From Terriglobus sp. TAA 43 (GTDB lineage: Bacteria > Acidobacteriota > Terriglobia > Terriglobales > Acidobacteriaceae), in contig NZ_JUGR01000001.1 in assembly GCF_000800015.1 (NCBI RefSeq), forward strand, positions 1,922,001 through 1,986,000: DNA of 64,000 nt, read 5' to 3'. Positions within the stretch are counted from its first letter, which is position 1; every line of letters starts with the position of its first letter. Below, piece after piece: positions 32,385 through 41,868 of the stretch. Both the position numbers and the translations under genes were made by a program. The notes beneath the pieces were generated by a model. That model ran no database searches and was not told the origin of the DNA. It saw only the letters and a list, made by a program, of their open reading frames with translations.

Positions 32385-33494
32385 TTACTTTTGGTTTTCC
32401 GGTTTCAGGCCGGGTGCGGGGCCAGCTGGCTGGGAACCCTTGGGGAAGTAGCCGCTGCGGGTGCGGACCGTGAGTTTGCCGAAGCCTTTGGCCTGCGCGG
32501 TAACGTGGACTGTACGGTAGCCGCCGAGGCGCGCGGACTTGGTGGAGCTGTAGGAGATGGTGTACTGCTGGCGGATGTCTGCGGCGACCTGCGCGGCGAT
32601 GGCGTCCACGTCTTCGAGCTTCTTGGGGAAGTAGGCGACGCCGCCGGTTTGTTCTGCGAGCGTTTCCAGAACGCGACGGGCGTGGCGGCTTTCGCGCTTG
32701 TCTTCATCGGGGCCGAAGAGCAGGCCGACGCAATAGATGACGGGGCCATCGAGTTCCTGCACTCGGCGGATGGTTTCTTCCAGCGTGGAGGACGAGGCGT
32801 TGTCGTCGCCGTCGGTGATGAGCAGGATGACCTGCTTTGGTTCTTTGGCGTTGCGCGAGAGATAGTCGGCGGAAGCGATGACGGCGTCGTAAAGCGCGGT
32901 GCCGCCGCTGGCTTTTACGTAGTTGAGGCCGTCTTCGAGCTTCTTGATGTCGTGGGTGAAGTCAGCGTCGATGTAGGGGTCGAAGGAGAAATCGACGAGG
33001 AAGGCTTCGTCCTTGGGGTTGGACAGCTTGATGAGGTCGAGCGAGGCTTTGCCGACGGCGGCGCGCTTGTCGTACATGGAGCCTGACGAATCGATGAGGA
33101 GGCCGAGTGAGACGGGAAGATCTTCATGGCGCAGGCTGGCTACGGTCTGCTGGACGCCGTCTTCGAACACGGTGAATGCGGAGGGCTGCAGCGTTTGCAC
33201 GGAGCGTCCGCTGCCGTCGATGACGCTGGCGTTGAGGCGGACTTCGCCGACTTCAGTGTGCAGCGTGTATGTGCCACCGGCGCGCTGAATCTGGTCGATG
33301 GAGGGCTGCTGTCCGTTGGTGTCGGCACCGGCAGCGGTGGGGGCTGTCTCAGGGTCGGGCGAGGGGATGGGATCGCGGTCGACGTTGAGAGATGGAGCCG
33401 AGGGCGCGGGGGCTTGCTGCGCAGAGAGCGCGGGAAGCATCGTCAGAGTGGAAGCGAACAAAAGTGGTGCAAAACAGTTAATCCGACGGTGCAT
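32385..33494 (-). CDS. VWFA-related protein (TIGR03436 type)
   Basis: A 369-residue exported protein with a signal peptide and a von Willebrand A domain. The MIDAS motif DSSGSM is at 135-140 in SLGLLIDSSGSM; the TALYD segment and LLITDGDD follow. The region before it (EVRLNASVIDGSGRSVQTLQ, FTVFEDGVQQTVASL) and the end (TVRTRSGYFPKG) match the acidobacterial VWFA-related family TIGR03436. Such proteins are envelope or secreted adhesion or protein-protein interaction modules of unknown partner. It overlaps the preceding VWFA gene by 17 nt. Confidence 0.9.
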   Translation of the reverse strand: MHRRINCFAPLLFASTLTMLPALSAQQAPAPSAPSLNVDRDPIPSPDPETAPTAAGADTNGQQPSIDQIQRAGGTYTLHTEVGEVRLNASVIDGSGRSVQTLQPSAFTVFEDGVQQTVASLRHEDLPVSLGLLIDSSGSMYDKRAAVGKASLDLIKLSNPKDEAFLVDFSFDPYIDADFTHDIKKLEDGLNYVKASGGTALYDAVIASADYLSRNAKEPKQVILLITDGDDNASSSTLEETIRRVQELDGPVIYCVGLLFGPDEDKRESRHARRVLETLAEQTGGVAYFPKKLEDVDAIAAQVAADIRQQYTISYSSTKSARLGGYRTVHVTAQAKGFGKLTVRTRSGYFPKGSQPAGPAPGLKPENQK

Positions 33495-34509
33495 AGTAAC
33501 CCTGGCGATTGTGTACGGAGAGCTGTGGCAATCCGGGTGGCGGATTCAGCTTCACCTTCAGCTTACGCCAGTTGCCATCGTGATGAAGGTCCGTTGGCTT
33601 GTATCCGATGACGTATTCGTTTCGGAGCTCTGCGGAAATTCGCGACGCGATGTCACCCAGCTCTGCTACGTCTGTGACGTGAAAAAGGCGTCCGCCGGTT
33701 TGATCGCACATGTCCATTAACAGCGCCGGGCCGTTGCGTTCTTCTTCGGTTGGCGCGTTTTGTTCGAAGATGCCGATGGCGTACATCTGCACGTCGCTTT
33801 CCCGGACGGCTTTGCGCAGTTCCCCTTCGGTGTAGCGCGAACGATTGTCGCCGCCGTCAGAGATCACCAGTAGCGCCTTGCGTTCGTACTTGGCGTCTTT
33901 CAGCTTGTCGAGGCCGAGATAGACGGCGTCAATGAGCGCGGTGCGGTTCTGCGGCTTGAGCATGACCATGCGCGCGTCTACGTCGTCGACGTTATTGGTG
34001 TAGTCGACAACGATGTTGGGGCGGTCATTGAAGGCGACGACGAAGAACTCGTCCTGCGGGTTGCTGGTGCGCATGAACTCGCTAAGGGCGCGGCGGGAGC
34101 GGGTGTACTTGTTGTTCATGCTGCCGCTGAGATCGAAGATGATGCCGATGGAGATGGGCGCGTCGTCTGTGGAGAAGGTGCGGATGGTCTGCGGCTGGTT
34201 GTTCTCGTAGACGTAGAAGTTTTCGCGCTCGAGGCCGGTGACGAGGCGGTTCTGGTCGTCAGTGACCGTCATTGGGACGAGGACGAGGTTCGCTTCGACC
34301 CGGAGGGGGGCGCCGGGGCGGAGCGCGCCTTTGGCTGTCACGTCCTTGCCGGTGATGACTTCGCCCGCAGGCGGCTTGGGGGGATCCGGCTTGGTGGGAG
34401 TGTGGGGGTTCTGCAACGGGTTTTCCTGCGCACGCAGGGTTCCTGCTGCAGGAAACAGCAGCAAGGAGAAGAACAGTAACGCAACGACATTACGGCCACG
34501 TGTTGACAT
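33478..34509 (-). CDS. VWFA-related protein (TIGR03436 type)
   Basis: A 343-residue exported paralogue of the next gene. Signal peptide at 1-28, a Pro-rich linker (about 31-50), then the family core: RVEANLVLVPMTVTDDQNRL, ENFYVYENNQPQTIRTF, MIDAS DLSGSM (126-131), LLVISDGGDN and the C-terminal NRQGYYAPSD. The ATG at 34509 follows a GGGGGCG sequence; the longer frame to 34545 is not preferred. Overlap with the downstream VWFA gene implies coupled translation, and the two proteins may act as a pair. Confidence 0.9.
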   Translation of the reverse strand: MSTRGRNVVALLFFSLLLFPAAGTLRAQENPLQNPHTPTKPDPPKPPAGEVITGKDVTAKGALRPGAPLRVEANLVLVPMTVTDDQNRLVTGLERENFYVYENNQPQTIRTFSTDDAPISIGIIFDLSGSMNNKYTRSRRALSEFMRTSNPQDEFFVVAFNDRPNIVVDYTNNVDDVDARMVMLKPQNRTALIDAVYLGLDKLKDAKYERKALLVISDGGDNRSRYTEGELRKAVRESDVQMYAIGIFEQNAPTEEERNGPALLMDMCDQTGGRLFHVTDVAELGDIASRISAELRNEYVIGYKPTDLHHDGNWRKLKVKLNPPPGLPQLSVHNRQGYYAPSD

Positions 34510-34814
34510 ATATCGCCCCCGGCTGTCCCTTACAGCGTTCGGCAAACCGTCTCGTCATTACTTGGACGGTTTCGGCCCGCAGAGGTTTTCTACGCCCCCG
34601 TGGGAAGACGATTGTACGCGATGGGGTTAGTGCCTTTGTCACAGTTTTTCTTCGGCATGTTGCCGGATAAGGTGACAAAGAGTTGGCATGCGCCGGCGAC
34701 GTACAGTGTGGCTAAAGCACTTCCGGCGAGGGGTTTCCAGACGGGTGCGCGGGCTGACGATCGATCCGATCAGAAGAGAAACAGGCATACGGATCGCTCG
34801 CAGAAGTGATGCGT
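34510..34814. other. 305-nt intergenic region with nested inverted repeats
   Basis: Contains a 9-bp inverted repeat CTTTGTCAC (34634-34642) / GTGACAAAG (34672-34680) enclosing a second stem CGGCA/TGCCG (34653-34665), and an 8-bp pair AAACCGTC/GACGGTTT (34544-34572). No T-tract follows, so these are not obvious terminators. A fragment AGTTGGCATG (34681-34690) and GGGGTTAG (34623-34630) echo parts of the interspersed repeat, so a decayed copy is possible. It should hold the VWFA operon promoter. No gene seen. Confidence 0.45.
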
Positions 34815-36398
34815 TTAGTGCACGGCGCCCTCGGGTGCCTTTTCGCCACCCTTTGGTTTGCTGAGGAGGAAGGCGAGAAAGAACATGCCTGCTGTCATCC
34901 ACGCCAGCATGCGATAGACATCGGCATAGCCCATGACGGCGGCTTGTTGGTTGAGCTGCTGGTACACGTTGGCCTGTGCGGCATACGGCCCTTGCGCCTG
35001 CCCCGCATGAATGCCGAGAAAACTGCCGACCTGCTGAACGCTGCTATTGAACTGGTCGTTGGCGTAGTTCATGTAGTTCTGCAGGCGTGCTTCGTGGAAC
35101 AGTGTGCGATTGGTGACCTGCGCACCGGAGAGGGCGATAAGGATGGAACCGCCGATGTTACGTGCGAAGTTCACAAGGCCGCTGACCTGATTCGACGCTT
35201 CGCGCGGCAAGCCCACGTATGCCGCATTCGTGATGGCGATGAAGCAGAACGGGATGGGTATGACCTGGATGACGCGCAGGAATGAGTTCTGGCCAAAGCT
35301 GATGCCCAGCGTGATGTGCGTGGACATGTACCAGTAGGCGCAGGCGAAGAAGACAAAGGCGCAGGCGACCAACGTTCGCGCAGGAAGTTTGTCAGACAGG
35401 ATTCCGGCGATGGGTGCGCACACCAGAAGCACGCATCCGCCCGCCGTAAGCGCCAGACCCGCGTTGGTGGCGTCGTAACCGAGCAGTTGCTGGGTGAATT
35501 GGGGTTGCAGCACCGTTCCGGCGTTGAGGATGCCGCCGACCAACATCATGAGAAAGCAGCAGATGGCGAAGTTTCGGAAACGGAAGAGACGCAGGTTCAT
35601 GATGGGATTTTTGGCACGCAGTTCCCACCAGATGAGCGCGATCATGCCGAAGACGAACATGGCCGCGAAGGTACGGATGAAGTTGGAGGCGAACCAGTCG
35701 TTTTCTTCGCCCTTGTCCAAAGCAATCTGAAGACCCGCCATGGAGATGGTGAGGAACGTCAGGCCGATGTAGTCGACGTTCAGCAGGTTTTTCCTGTCGC
35801 CCTTAATCCATGGCGGATCGTCTACGAGGCGCGATACGAGCAGGAAAGCAAGGATGCCGACGGGGATGTTGATGTAAAAAATCCATCGCCAGGAGTAGTT
35901 GTCGGTAATCCAACCGCCGAGGGTGGGACCGATGGAAGGTGCGAGGACCGCCACCAGCGCGTAAAGCGAAAACGCCGTTCCACGCTGTTTGGGGTCGAAA
36001 GAGTCGGCCATGATGGCCTGCGCCATGGGTTGCAGACCGCCGCCGCCTGCGCCCTGCAAGACGCGGAATAGCAACAACAAAGGCAGCGAGGGAGCGATGC
36101 CGCAGAGGAAGCTGGCGATGGTGAAGATGGTGATGCAGAGCAGGAAGAAGTTTTTCCGGCCGATGACGCTGGAGGCCCAGCCGCCCAGGGGCAACACAAT
36201 GGCGTTGGACACCAGATAACTGGTGAGCACCCATGTTCCCTGGTCCTGGCTGGCAGCAAGTGAACCGGAAATGTGGGGCAGGGCCACGTTGGCAATGGAG
36301 GTGTCCAGCACCTCCATAAAGGCGGCGAGCGCGACGGTACCAGCGATGAGCCAGGGATTGACCCGCGGTTTCCATTGTTCGTGCGCCACGTCTGCCAT
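34815..36398 (-). CDS. DHA2-family multidrug efflux MFS transporter (EmrB-like)
   Basis: A 527-residue inner-membrane drug:H+ antiporter with about 14 membrane helices. Motif D1 appears as VLDTSIANVALPHISGSLAA, motif A as GGWASSVIGRKNFF, and motif C as APSIGPTLGGWITDN. An expanded periplasmic loop near the end (NRTLFHEARLQNYMNYANDQ region) is typical of EmrB partners. There is no EmrA membrane-fusion gene beside it. It is paralogous to the pump at 57849-59441, which has a MarR regulator; this one has none nearby. Confidence 0.92.
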   Translation of the reverse strand: MADVAHEQWKPRVNPWLIAGTVALAAFMEVLDTSIANVALPHISGSLAASQDQGTWVLTSYLVSNAIVLPLGGWASSVIGRKNFFLLCITIFTIASFLCGIAPSLPLLLLFRVLQGAGGGGLQPMAQAIMADSFDPKQRGTAFSLYALVAVLAPSIGPTLGGWITDNYSWRWIFYINIPVGILAFLLVSRLVDDPPWIKGDRKNLLNVDYIGLTFLTISMAGLQIALDKGEENDWFASNFIRTFAAMFVFGMIALIWWELRAKNPIMNLRLFRFRNFAICCFLMMLVGGILNAGTVLQPQFTQQLLGYDATNAGLALTAGGCVLLVCAPIAGILSDKLPARTLVACAFVFFACAYWYMSTHITLGISFGQNSFLRVIQVIPIPFCFIAITNAAYVGLPREASNQVSGLVNFARNIGGSILIALSGAQVTNRTLFHEARLQNYMNYANDQFNSSVQQVGSFLGIHAGQAQGPYAAQANVYQQLNQQAAVMGYADVYRMLAWMTAGMFFLAFLLSKPKGGEKAPEGAVH

Positions 36399-36532
36399 GT
36401 ATTTAGGTAGATGCAGAAACTTTTCCCAGAGTATTTACGGCTTTTGTGAACACTTGGAAAGAAGCGGGATTTCCGGCCCGATAGAATGGAGTGGCAACGA
36501 AAATCGCAAGGAGCACCCCTCTCAAGGCACGC

Positions 36533-37975
36533 ATGCGTATTTATCCTTTCCGCGCCCTCCGTTACAACACGCAAAAAGTACAGCTGGAAGACGTTGTTAC
36601 ACAGCCGTACGACAAGATTTCGCCTGCGATGCAGGAAGCGTATTACGAGAAAAGCCCGTACAACCTGATCCGTGTGATCCTGGGCAAGCGCTTCCCCGCT
36701 GATACAGAGACGGAGAATGTGTACAGCCGCGCGGCGAAGACGCTGCAGGACTGGCGCAAGGAAGCCGTGCTGGTGGAAGAGCGTGAACCCGCGCTGTTTG
36801 GCTATGCGCAGCGCTACACCGTGCCGGGCACCAACGAAGTGCGCGAGCGCCGCGGCCTGATCTGCCTGGGCCACCTGTACGACTATGCCGAGCAGGTGGT
36901 GTATCGCCACGAACAGACGCTGGCGAAGCCGAAGAGCGATCGTCTTTCGCTGTTCAAGTCGACGCGTACTTACTGCGAACAGATTTACATGCTGTACAGC
37001 GATCCCTCGTTCACGGTGGAGAGTCTGGTGTTTGGCAACCGTTCCGGCGAGCCGACGATTGTTGCGGATGAGACCGTAACCGATGAGTACGGCGTGGTTC
37101 ATTCCGTATGGAAGGTGACCGATCCGCATGTGCTGAACCTGCTGGTGGGCGCGCTATCTGACAAGAAGCTGATCATTGCGGATGGACACCATCGCTACGA
37201 GACGTCGACTGCGTATGCGCGTGAGCGCGCTGCAGAGCTGGGCGTTGCGGACTCGACGCGTCAGCATGAACACAGTGAGAAGCAGGTGGGTGAGTCAGAC
37301 GAATCGCCGTCGAACGATGCGGACATGAAGATGGGACCGCAGTTGCCGGTGCCTCCGTTCCCCGAAGCCGCGATGATGATGACGCTGGTGAACACGGATG
37401 CTCCGGGCATCACGATTCTGCCGACGCACCGCATTGTGTATGGACTGAAGAATTTCTCGTCGCAGGCGTTTTTGGATAAGGCTGCGGAGTTCTTCGATGT
37501 GAGCAAGGTGGAAGCGAAGGCTGTGGCTGCGGGTTCTGACGCCGAAGGTGTTGAGAGTGCCGCGGAACGTCTTGCACCGCTGAATGGTACGGAAGGCGTT
37601 GCGTTCCTGGCTGTGATGGCTGATGGAACGTGGCTGCTGAAGGCGAAGAAGGCTGCGGTGGAAGGCGCGCTACAGCATGTGCCGCCGCGTCAGCGTGTGA
37701 TGGATGTGGTTCAGTTGCATGCGCTGGTGCTGGAGCAGTTGCTGGAGCTCACGCCGGAATCGATTCGTCAGCAGGAGAATCTGCGTTATCTGCGTAGTGC
37801 GGAAGATGCAGCAGCACAGGTTGCGCGTGGTGAAGCAGACATTGCTTTCCTGATCAAGCCCGTAACGCTGGACCAGATGAAGGAAGTGTCGCTGGGTGGC
37901 GAAGTGATGCCGCAGAAATCGACCGACTTTTATCCGAAGCTGCTGAGTGGACTTGCTTTCTACGCATTGGACTAA
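36533..37975 (+). CDS. DUF1015 family protein
   Basis: A 480-residue soluble protein. It starts MRIYPFRALRYN with the family opening (KVQLEDVVTQPYDKISPAMQ) and has the motif IIADGHHRYETSTAY about residue 216-230, the best conserved part of DUF1015. Some DUF1015 members have been proposed to phosphorylate free serine, but I cannot confirm that here. An acidic, low-complexity insert (about 243-270, HEHSEKQVGESDESPSNDAD) follows the GHHRYE motif. AAGG lies 6 nt before the ATG at 36533. tsaE follows 9 nt after its stop. Confidence 0.88.
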   Translation: MRIYPFRALRYNTQKVQLEDVVTQPYDKISPAMQEAYYEKSPYNLIRVILGKRFPADTETENVYSRAAKTLQDWRKEAVLVEEREPALFGYAQRYTVPGTNEVRERRGLICLGHLYDYAEQVVYRHEQTLAKPKSDRLSLFKSTRTYCEQIYMLYSDPSFTVESLVFGNRSGEPTIVADETVTDEYGVVHSVWKVTDPHVLNLLVGALSDKKLIIADGHHRYETSTAYARERAAELGVADSTRQHEHSEKQVGESDESPSNDADMKMGPQLPVPPFPEAAMMMTLVNTDAPGITILPTHRIVYGLKNFSSQAFLDKAAEFFDVSKVEAKAVAAGSDAEGVESAAERLAPLNGTEGVAFLAVMADGTWLLKAKKAAVEGALQHVPPRQRVMDVVQLHALVLEQLLELTPESIRQQENLRYLRSAEDAAAQVARGEADIAFLIKPVTLDQMKEVSLGGEVMPQKSTDFYPKLLSGLAFYALD

Positions 37976-37984
37976 TTGAAGTAG

Positions 37985-38422
37985 ATGATTGAAAAACGGC
38001 TGAAAACACGCAGCGTGAATGGCACGATGGCGTTGGCGCAGAACATCATGGAATTGATGTTGCCTGCGCCGCGCCTCGTGATTCTGAAGGGCGACCTGGG
38101 CGCGGGTAAGACCACGTTGGTGAGAGGCATTGCGCAGTGCATTGGCGCAAATGCTGAGGACGTGACGAGTCCCACGTTCACGCTGGTGCATGAGTACCAA
38201 GGCACGAAGCTGAAGCTGTATCACCTGGATTTGTATCGTCTTGAAAAAGACGAGCAACTGCTTTCGCTGGGCATTGAGGAGATGGAAGCCGATCCGAATG
38301 CGCTGGTGCTGGTGGAGTGGGGCGATAAGTTTCCGTCGCTGCTGCAGCGGGCGCGCGGCGCGGTGGTGATCACGCAGGGCGAGGAGCCGGATGAGCGCTG
38401 GTTCTTTGTGCAGATGCTGTAG
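37985..38422 (+). CDS. tsaE: tRNA threonylcarbamoyladenosine ATPase TsaE
   Basis: A 145-residue P-loop ATPase that activates the TsaBD complex making the essential t6A37 tRNA modification. Walker A GDLGAGKTT (36-44), the switch-like SPTFTLVHEYQG and the HLDLYRL strand match the family, as does LVLVEWGDKFP. It is co-directional with DUF1015 and the ABC-F gene. The other tsa genes are not in the window. Confidence 0.95.
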   Translation: MIEKRLKTRSVNGTMALAQNIMELMLPAPRLVILKGDLGAGKTTLVRGIAQCIGANAEDVTSPTFTLVHEYQGTKLKLYHLDLYRLEKDEQLLSLGIEEMEADPNALVLVEWGDKFPSLLQRARGAVVITQGEEPDERWFFVQML

Positions 38423-38460
38423 GCACGTTCTCCCTTGCATAAAACCGATAAACTAGAACG

Positions 38461-40257
38461 ATGCCGCCGATTCTTAACGCGCAATCCGTCTCGAAGCGCT
38501 ATGGCGCACGTGTCCTGTTTCAGAATGTTTCGCTGGTTGTTTCCGATGGCGAACGACTTGGCCTGGTAGGGCCGAATGGCGCTGGCAAGTCCACGCTACT
38601 GAACATTCTTGCTGGACGCGAAGATGCTGACAGCGGCGAAGTAGCAGTGCGCAAGCGCGCGCGTGTTGGTGTGATCCACCAGATCAGCGAGTTCCCTGCC
38701 GGTGTGACTGTGCGCGGCGTTCTGGAACGTGCGCTGGTGGACGGCAACGTGCCGGAAAACGAGCATGAACAGCGACTGCGCGAGCTGATGGGCCGCACTG
38801 GATTTCCTGACGAAGACGCGGAGGCGCGGAGCCTTTCGGGCGGCTGGCGCAAGCGGCTGGCGATCTGCGAAGGCGTAATCGTTGAGCCCGACGTATTGCT
38901 GCTGGACGAGCCGACGAACCATCTTGATCTGGGTGGCATTGAGTGGCTGGAAGACTTACTCAACTACATCCCCAGCGCGTGCGTGATTATTTCGCATGAT
39001 CGCTATTTTCTTGAGGCTGTGAGCAACGAAACGGCAGAGTTGAACCGTGTGTATCCTGACGGCATCTTCCGTGTGCATGGTGCGTACTCAAAGTTTTTGG
39101 AAGAGCGCGAGTTGTACCTGGCAGCGCAGGCGAAACAGACGGAGAGTCTGCGTAACCAGGTGAAGACGGAGATTGAGTGGCTGCGCCGCGGACCGAAGGC
39201 TCGTACGACGAAGAGCAAGGCACGCATTGATAAAGCGCACGAGATGATTGGCGAACTGGCTGATCGTAATGCGCGTGCGCAGAAGTCTTCTGCGAATATT
39301 GATTTTGTTGCCACGGACCGTCAGACGAAACGGCTGATTGAAGCAGAGAACGTGTCGCTTGAGCTCGATGGGAAGACGGTCGTTCGTGATCTTAACTATG
39401 TGATGACAGCGCGTGCGCGCGTTGGTTTGGTTGGGCCGAATGGCAGTGGCAAGACTACGATTCTGCGTTTGCTAACCGGTGAGTTGGAACCGACCAGCGG
39501 AACGATCAAACGGGCACATCAGCTTCGCGTGGTGTATTTCTCGCAGGCTCGTGAGATTGATACGAAGCTGACGCTGCGGCAGGCACTGTCACCTGAAGGT
39601 GATTCGGTTGTTCACAATGGTCGGCAGATCCATGTGGCCAGTTGGGCTGCGCGCTTTCTGTTTACGGGTGAGCAGTTGAATCAGCCGGTTGAACGATTGA
39701 GCGGTGGCGAGAGGGCGCGCGTGTTGATTGCGCGCTTAATGCTGCAGCCTGCGGATTTGCTGCTGCTGGATGAGCCTACGAACGATCTGGATATTCCTAC
39801 GCTGGAGATTCTGGAAGAGAGCCTGCTGGAGTATCCCGGTGCACTGATGCTGGTGACGCACGATCGCTACATGCTGAACCGCGTGGCGACGACGGTGCTT
39901 GGTCTGGATGGCAACGGCAACACGGAACAGTTTGCGGACTTTGCGCAGTGGGAAGACTGGATGAATACGAAGCCAGTTGTGGTTGCGGAAGTTGCGAAGG
40001 TCGCAGAGCCTGTCGTGGAAGCTCCTGTTGCCAAGAAGAAGCTCAGCTTCAACGAGCAGCGTGAGTGGTCAACGCTGGAAGAGCGCATTGCCACTGCAGA
40101 ATCGCGTGTCGCGGCGGCCGAGCTTATATTGGCAACCCCCGCGATTGCAGTGGATGCCGCGGCGCTGCAGGATGCGCTGATGGAGCAGACGAATGCGCAG
40201 GGCGAGTTGGCGGAACTGTATGCGCGATGGGAAGTGCTGGCCGATCGCGCGATGTGA
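38461..40257 (+). CDS. ABC-F family ATPase (Uup-like)
   Basis: A 598-residue soluble protein with two tandem ABC ATPase domains and no membrane part, acting on ribosomes or replication. Domain 1 has GPNGAGKST, the signature LSGGWRKRL and DEPTNHLDL; domain 2 has GPNGSGKTT, RLSGGERARV and DEPTNDLDI. An arm linker of charged helices (about 210-270) joins the domains, and the last roughly 100 residues form a coiled coil (EQREWSTLEERIATAESRVA) as in Uup. Its stop codon touches the stop of the convergent zinc-ribbon gene. Confidence 0.93.
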   Translation: MPPILNAQSVSKRYGARVLFQNVSLVVSDGERLGLVGPNGAGKSTLLNILAGREDADSGEVAVRKRARVGVIHQISEFPAGVTVRGVLERALVDGNVPENEHEQRLRELMGRTGFPDEDAEARSLSGGWRKRLAICEGVIVEPDVLLLDEPTNHLDLGGIEWLEDLLNYIPSACVIISHDRYFLEAVSNETAELNRVYPDGIFRVHGAYSKFLEERELYLAAQAKQTESLRNQVKTEIEWLRRGPKARTTKSKARIDKAHEMIGELADRNARAQKSSANIDFVATDRQTKRLIEAENVSLELDGKTVVRDLNYVMTARARVGLVGPNGSGKTTILRLLTGELEPTSGTIKRAHQLRVVYFSQAREIDTKLTLRQALSPEGDSVVHNGRQIHVASWAARFLFTGEQLNQPVERLSGGERARVLIARLMLQPADLLLLDEPTNDLDIPTLEILEESLLEYPGALMLVTHDRYMLNRVATTVLGLDGNGNTEQFADFAQWEDWMNTKPVVVAEVAKVAEPVVEAPVAKKKLSFNEQREWSTLEERIATAESRVAAAELILATPAIAVDAAALQDALMEQTNAQGELAELYARWEVLADRAM

Positions 40258-40473
40258 TCAGCGCCACTCAGCTGGGTCTTCCGCGTTGCGGCGCAACGGG
40301 CGGTAGAAAGTCAGATTGCAGATGACGCAGCGCCAGGGATACTGGTGGAAGAACGGCATGATGTGCGTCTGCAGGATGCCTTCGCGGAGGACGCGCTCGA
40401 AGCGGTCGCTGCCGCAACGAGCGCAGATGCGCTTTCCTTTTTTGTCGTAGCGTGCGCGGGTAAAGAGGCTCAT
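40258..40473 (-). CDS. Small zinc-ribbon-like protein
   Basis: A 71-residue basic protein with two CxxC knuckles (ICARCGS and RCVICNL) separated by about 30 residues, a typical structural zinc ribbon. It is rich in Arg and aromatic residues. Function unknown. Its ATG overlaps the stop of the upstream amidohydrolase gene (ATGA at 40470-40473) and its stop abuts the stop of the convergent ABC-F gene (40257/40258) with no gap. Confidence 0.75.
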   Translation of the reverse strand: MSLFTRARYDKKGKRICARCGSDRFERVLREGILQTHIMPFFHQYPWRCVICNLTFYRPLRRNAEDPAEWR

Positions 40474-41738
40474 CGTTTGATCACCTCGCCGTTTTTCATT
40501 ACGAACTGCACATGTTCTAGTGCCGTAATGTCTTTGACGGGGTCGCCGGGTACAGAGATGACATCGGCGAAGAAGCCAGGCTTCAACTGACCGATGCTGT
40601 TTTCCCAGTCGAGAAGCTTTGCGCCGTTGATGAGATCTGCGCGCAGGACGTCTGCAGGACTCATGCCGTACTTCACCATGAGTTCCATCTCGCGTGCCTG
40701 TGTGCCGTGCGGGAATGGGCCTACGTCAGAACCTACGGCGAAGGGTACGCCTGCTGCGATTTGCTTCTTGAACTCCGCAGCGTGAAAGGCTTCGCTTTCG
40801 CGGCGACGCTGCGTGGCGGTGGGTGATTCCGCGTGTTCTGCGAAGTATTCGCTGATGGCGAAGGTGGGCACAGCGAAGATGGCTTTCTCCTTCATCTGCT
40901 TCATGGTTTCGGCAGAAAGAAAATCGGCGTGATCGACGGATGCTACGCCGGCGGCGACAGCGTAGCCTGTGCCGGGTTCTGCTGTGGCGTGGACGGCGAC
41001 TCGGCTGCCGGTGCGTTTGGCTTCTGCGACGGCTGCGGTGAGTTGTTCCTGCGTGTATTGATAGGGCGATGTGAAGACACCGTCATGCAGGCTGTCGCGG
41101 CCCGTTTCGTAGATCTTCACGAAGTCAGCACCCTGCTTGCGCTGTTCGCGGATGGTGTGCATGACTTCGTCGGTGCTGTCGGCGCGGTCGGCGTTGCTTA
41201 ACAGATGTTGGTCAGGATTTTTGCCGCTGTTGTCTTCGTGGCCGCCGGTGATGTCGATGGCGTTGCAGGAGACGCGCATGCGCGGGCCGGGGATCAGGCC
41301 GCGGTTGATAGCATTGCGCACCGCAACATCTGCGCAGCCCGCGCCTTCGGTGCCCATGTCGCGTTCGGCGGTGAATCCTGCGAGGAGATCGTGCTTTGCG
41401 GCGTCGGCGGCGATGAGTGTGCGCTCCGGAACGCTTTCGTCCACAGTTTGGTTAGCTTCGTTACCTACATGAAGGAAGAGATGCGTGTGCGCGTCAATGA
41501 GGCCGGGCATGAGTGTTGTTTCGCCAAGGTCAATGACTTCTGCACCGGCAGGATGTGTGACGTGCGTTCCTGCTTCCTTAATTTTGTTGCCTTCTACAAG
41601 GATTTCGCCGGGAGTGAGCGTCTTTCCTGCTGCTACATCGAGGATGCGTGCTGCGTGCAACACGACGGTGTGAGGCGGCTGTTGTGCCAGCAGCGCCGCG
41701 GGACAAAGCAGGGCGAAGGCTACGGAAGCAATCTTCAT
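40470..41738 (-). CDS. Exported amidohydrolase (imidazolonepropionase-like)
   Basis: A 422-residue metal-dependent hydrolase with a signal peptide (ASVAFALLCPAALLAQ), so it acts outside the cytoplasm. Metal-site motifs of the amidohydrolase superfamily are seen: HxH in DAHTHL (H84, H86), lysine in FVKIYETG, histidines in AVHATA and VDHADF, and the final Asp in VGSDVGPF. These proteins are often prolidase- or imidazolonase-related; the substrate is unknown. Its stop overlaps the start of the zinc-ribbon gene. Confidence 0.9.
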   Translation of the reverse strand: MKIASVAFALLCPAALLAQQPPHTVVLHAARILDVAAGKTLTPGEILVEGNKIKEAGTHVTHPAGAEVIDLGETTLMPGLIDAHTHLFLHVGNEANQTVDESVPERTLIAADAAKHDLLAGFTAERDMGTEGAGCADVAVRNAINRGLIPGPRMRVSCNAIDITGGHEDNSGKNPDQHLLSNADRADSTDEVMHTIREQRKQGADFVKIYETGRDSLHDGVFTSPYQYTQEQLTAAVAEAKRTGSRVAVHATAEPGTGYAVAAGVASVDHADFLSAETMKQMKEKAIFAVPTFAISEYFAEHAESPTATQRRRESEAFHAAEFKKQIAAGVPFAVGSDVGPFPHGTQAREMELMVKYGMSPADVLRADLINGAKLLDWENSIGQLKPGFFADVISVPGDPVKDITALEHVQFVMKNGEVIKR

Positions 41739-41868
41739 GCGTGTTTTCGCAGCATACCGGAGGCGACGTCAGTTTTCTATGAAAGCTTTTCGCCCGAACG
41801 GCTTCAGCCTTTTGTCGCAACAAGCAGCGCAGCAAGACCACGTGAGTGTTATGTACGTTGAAAAATTT

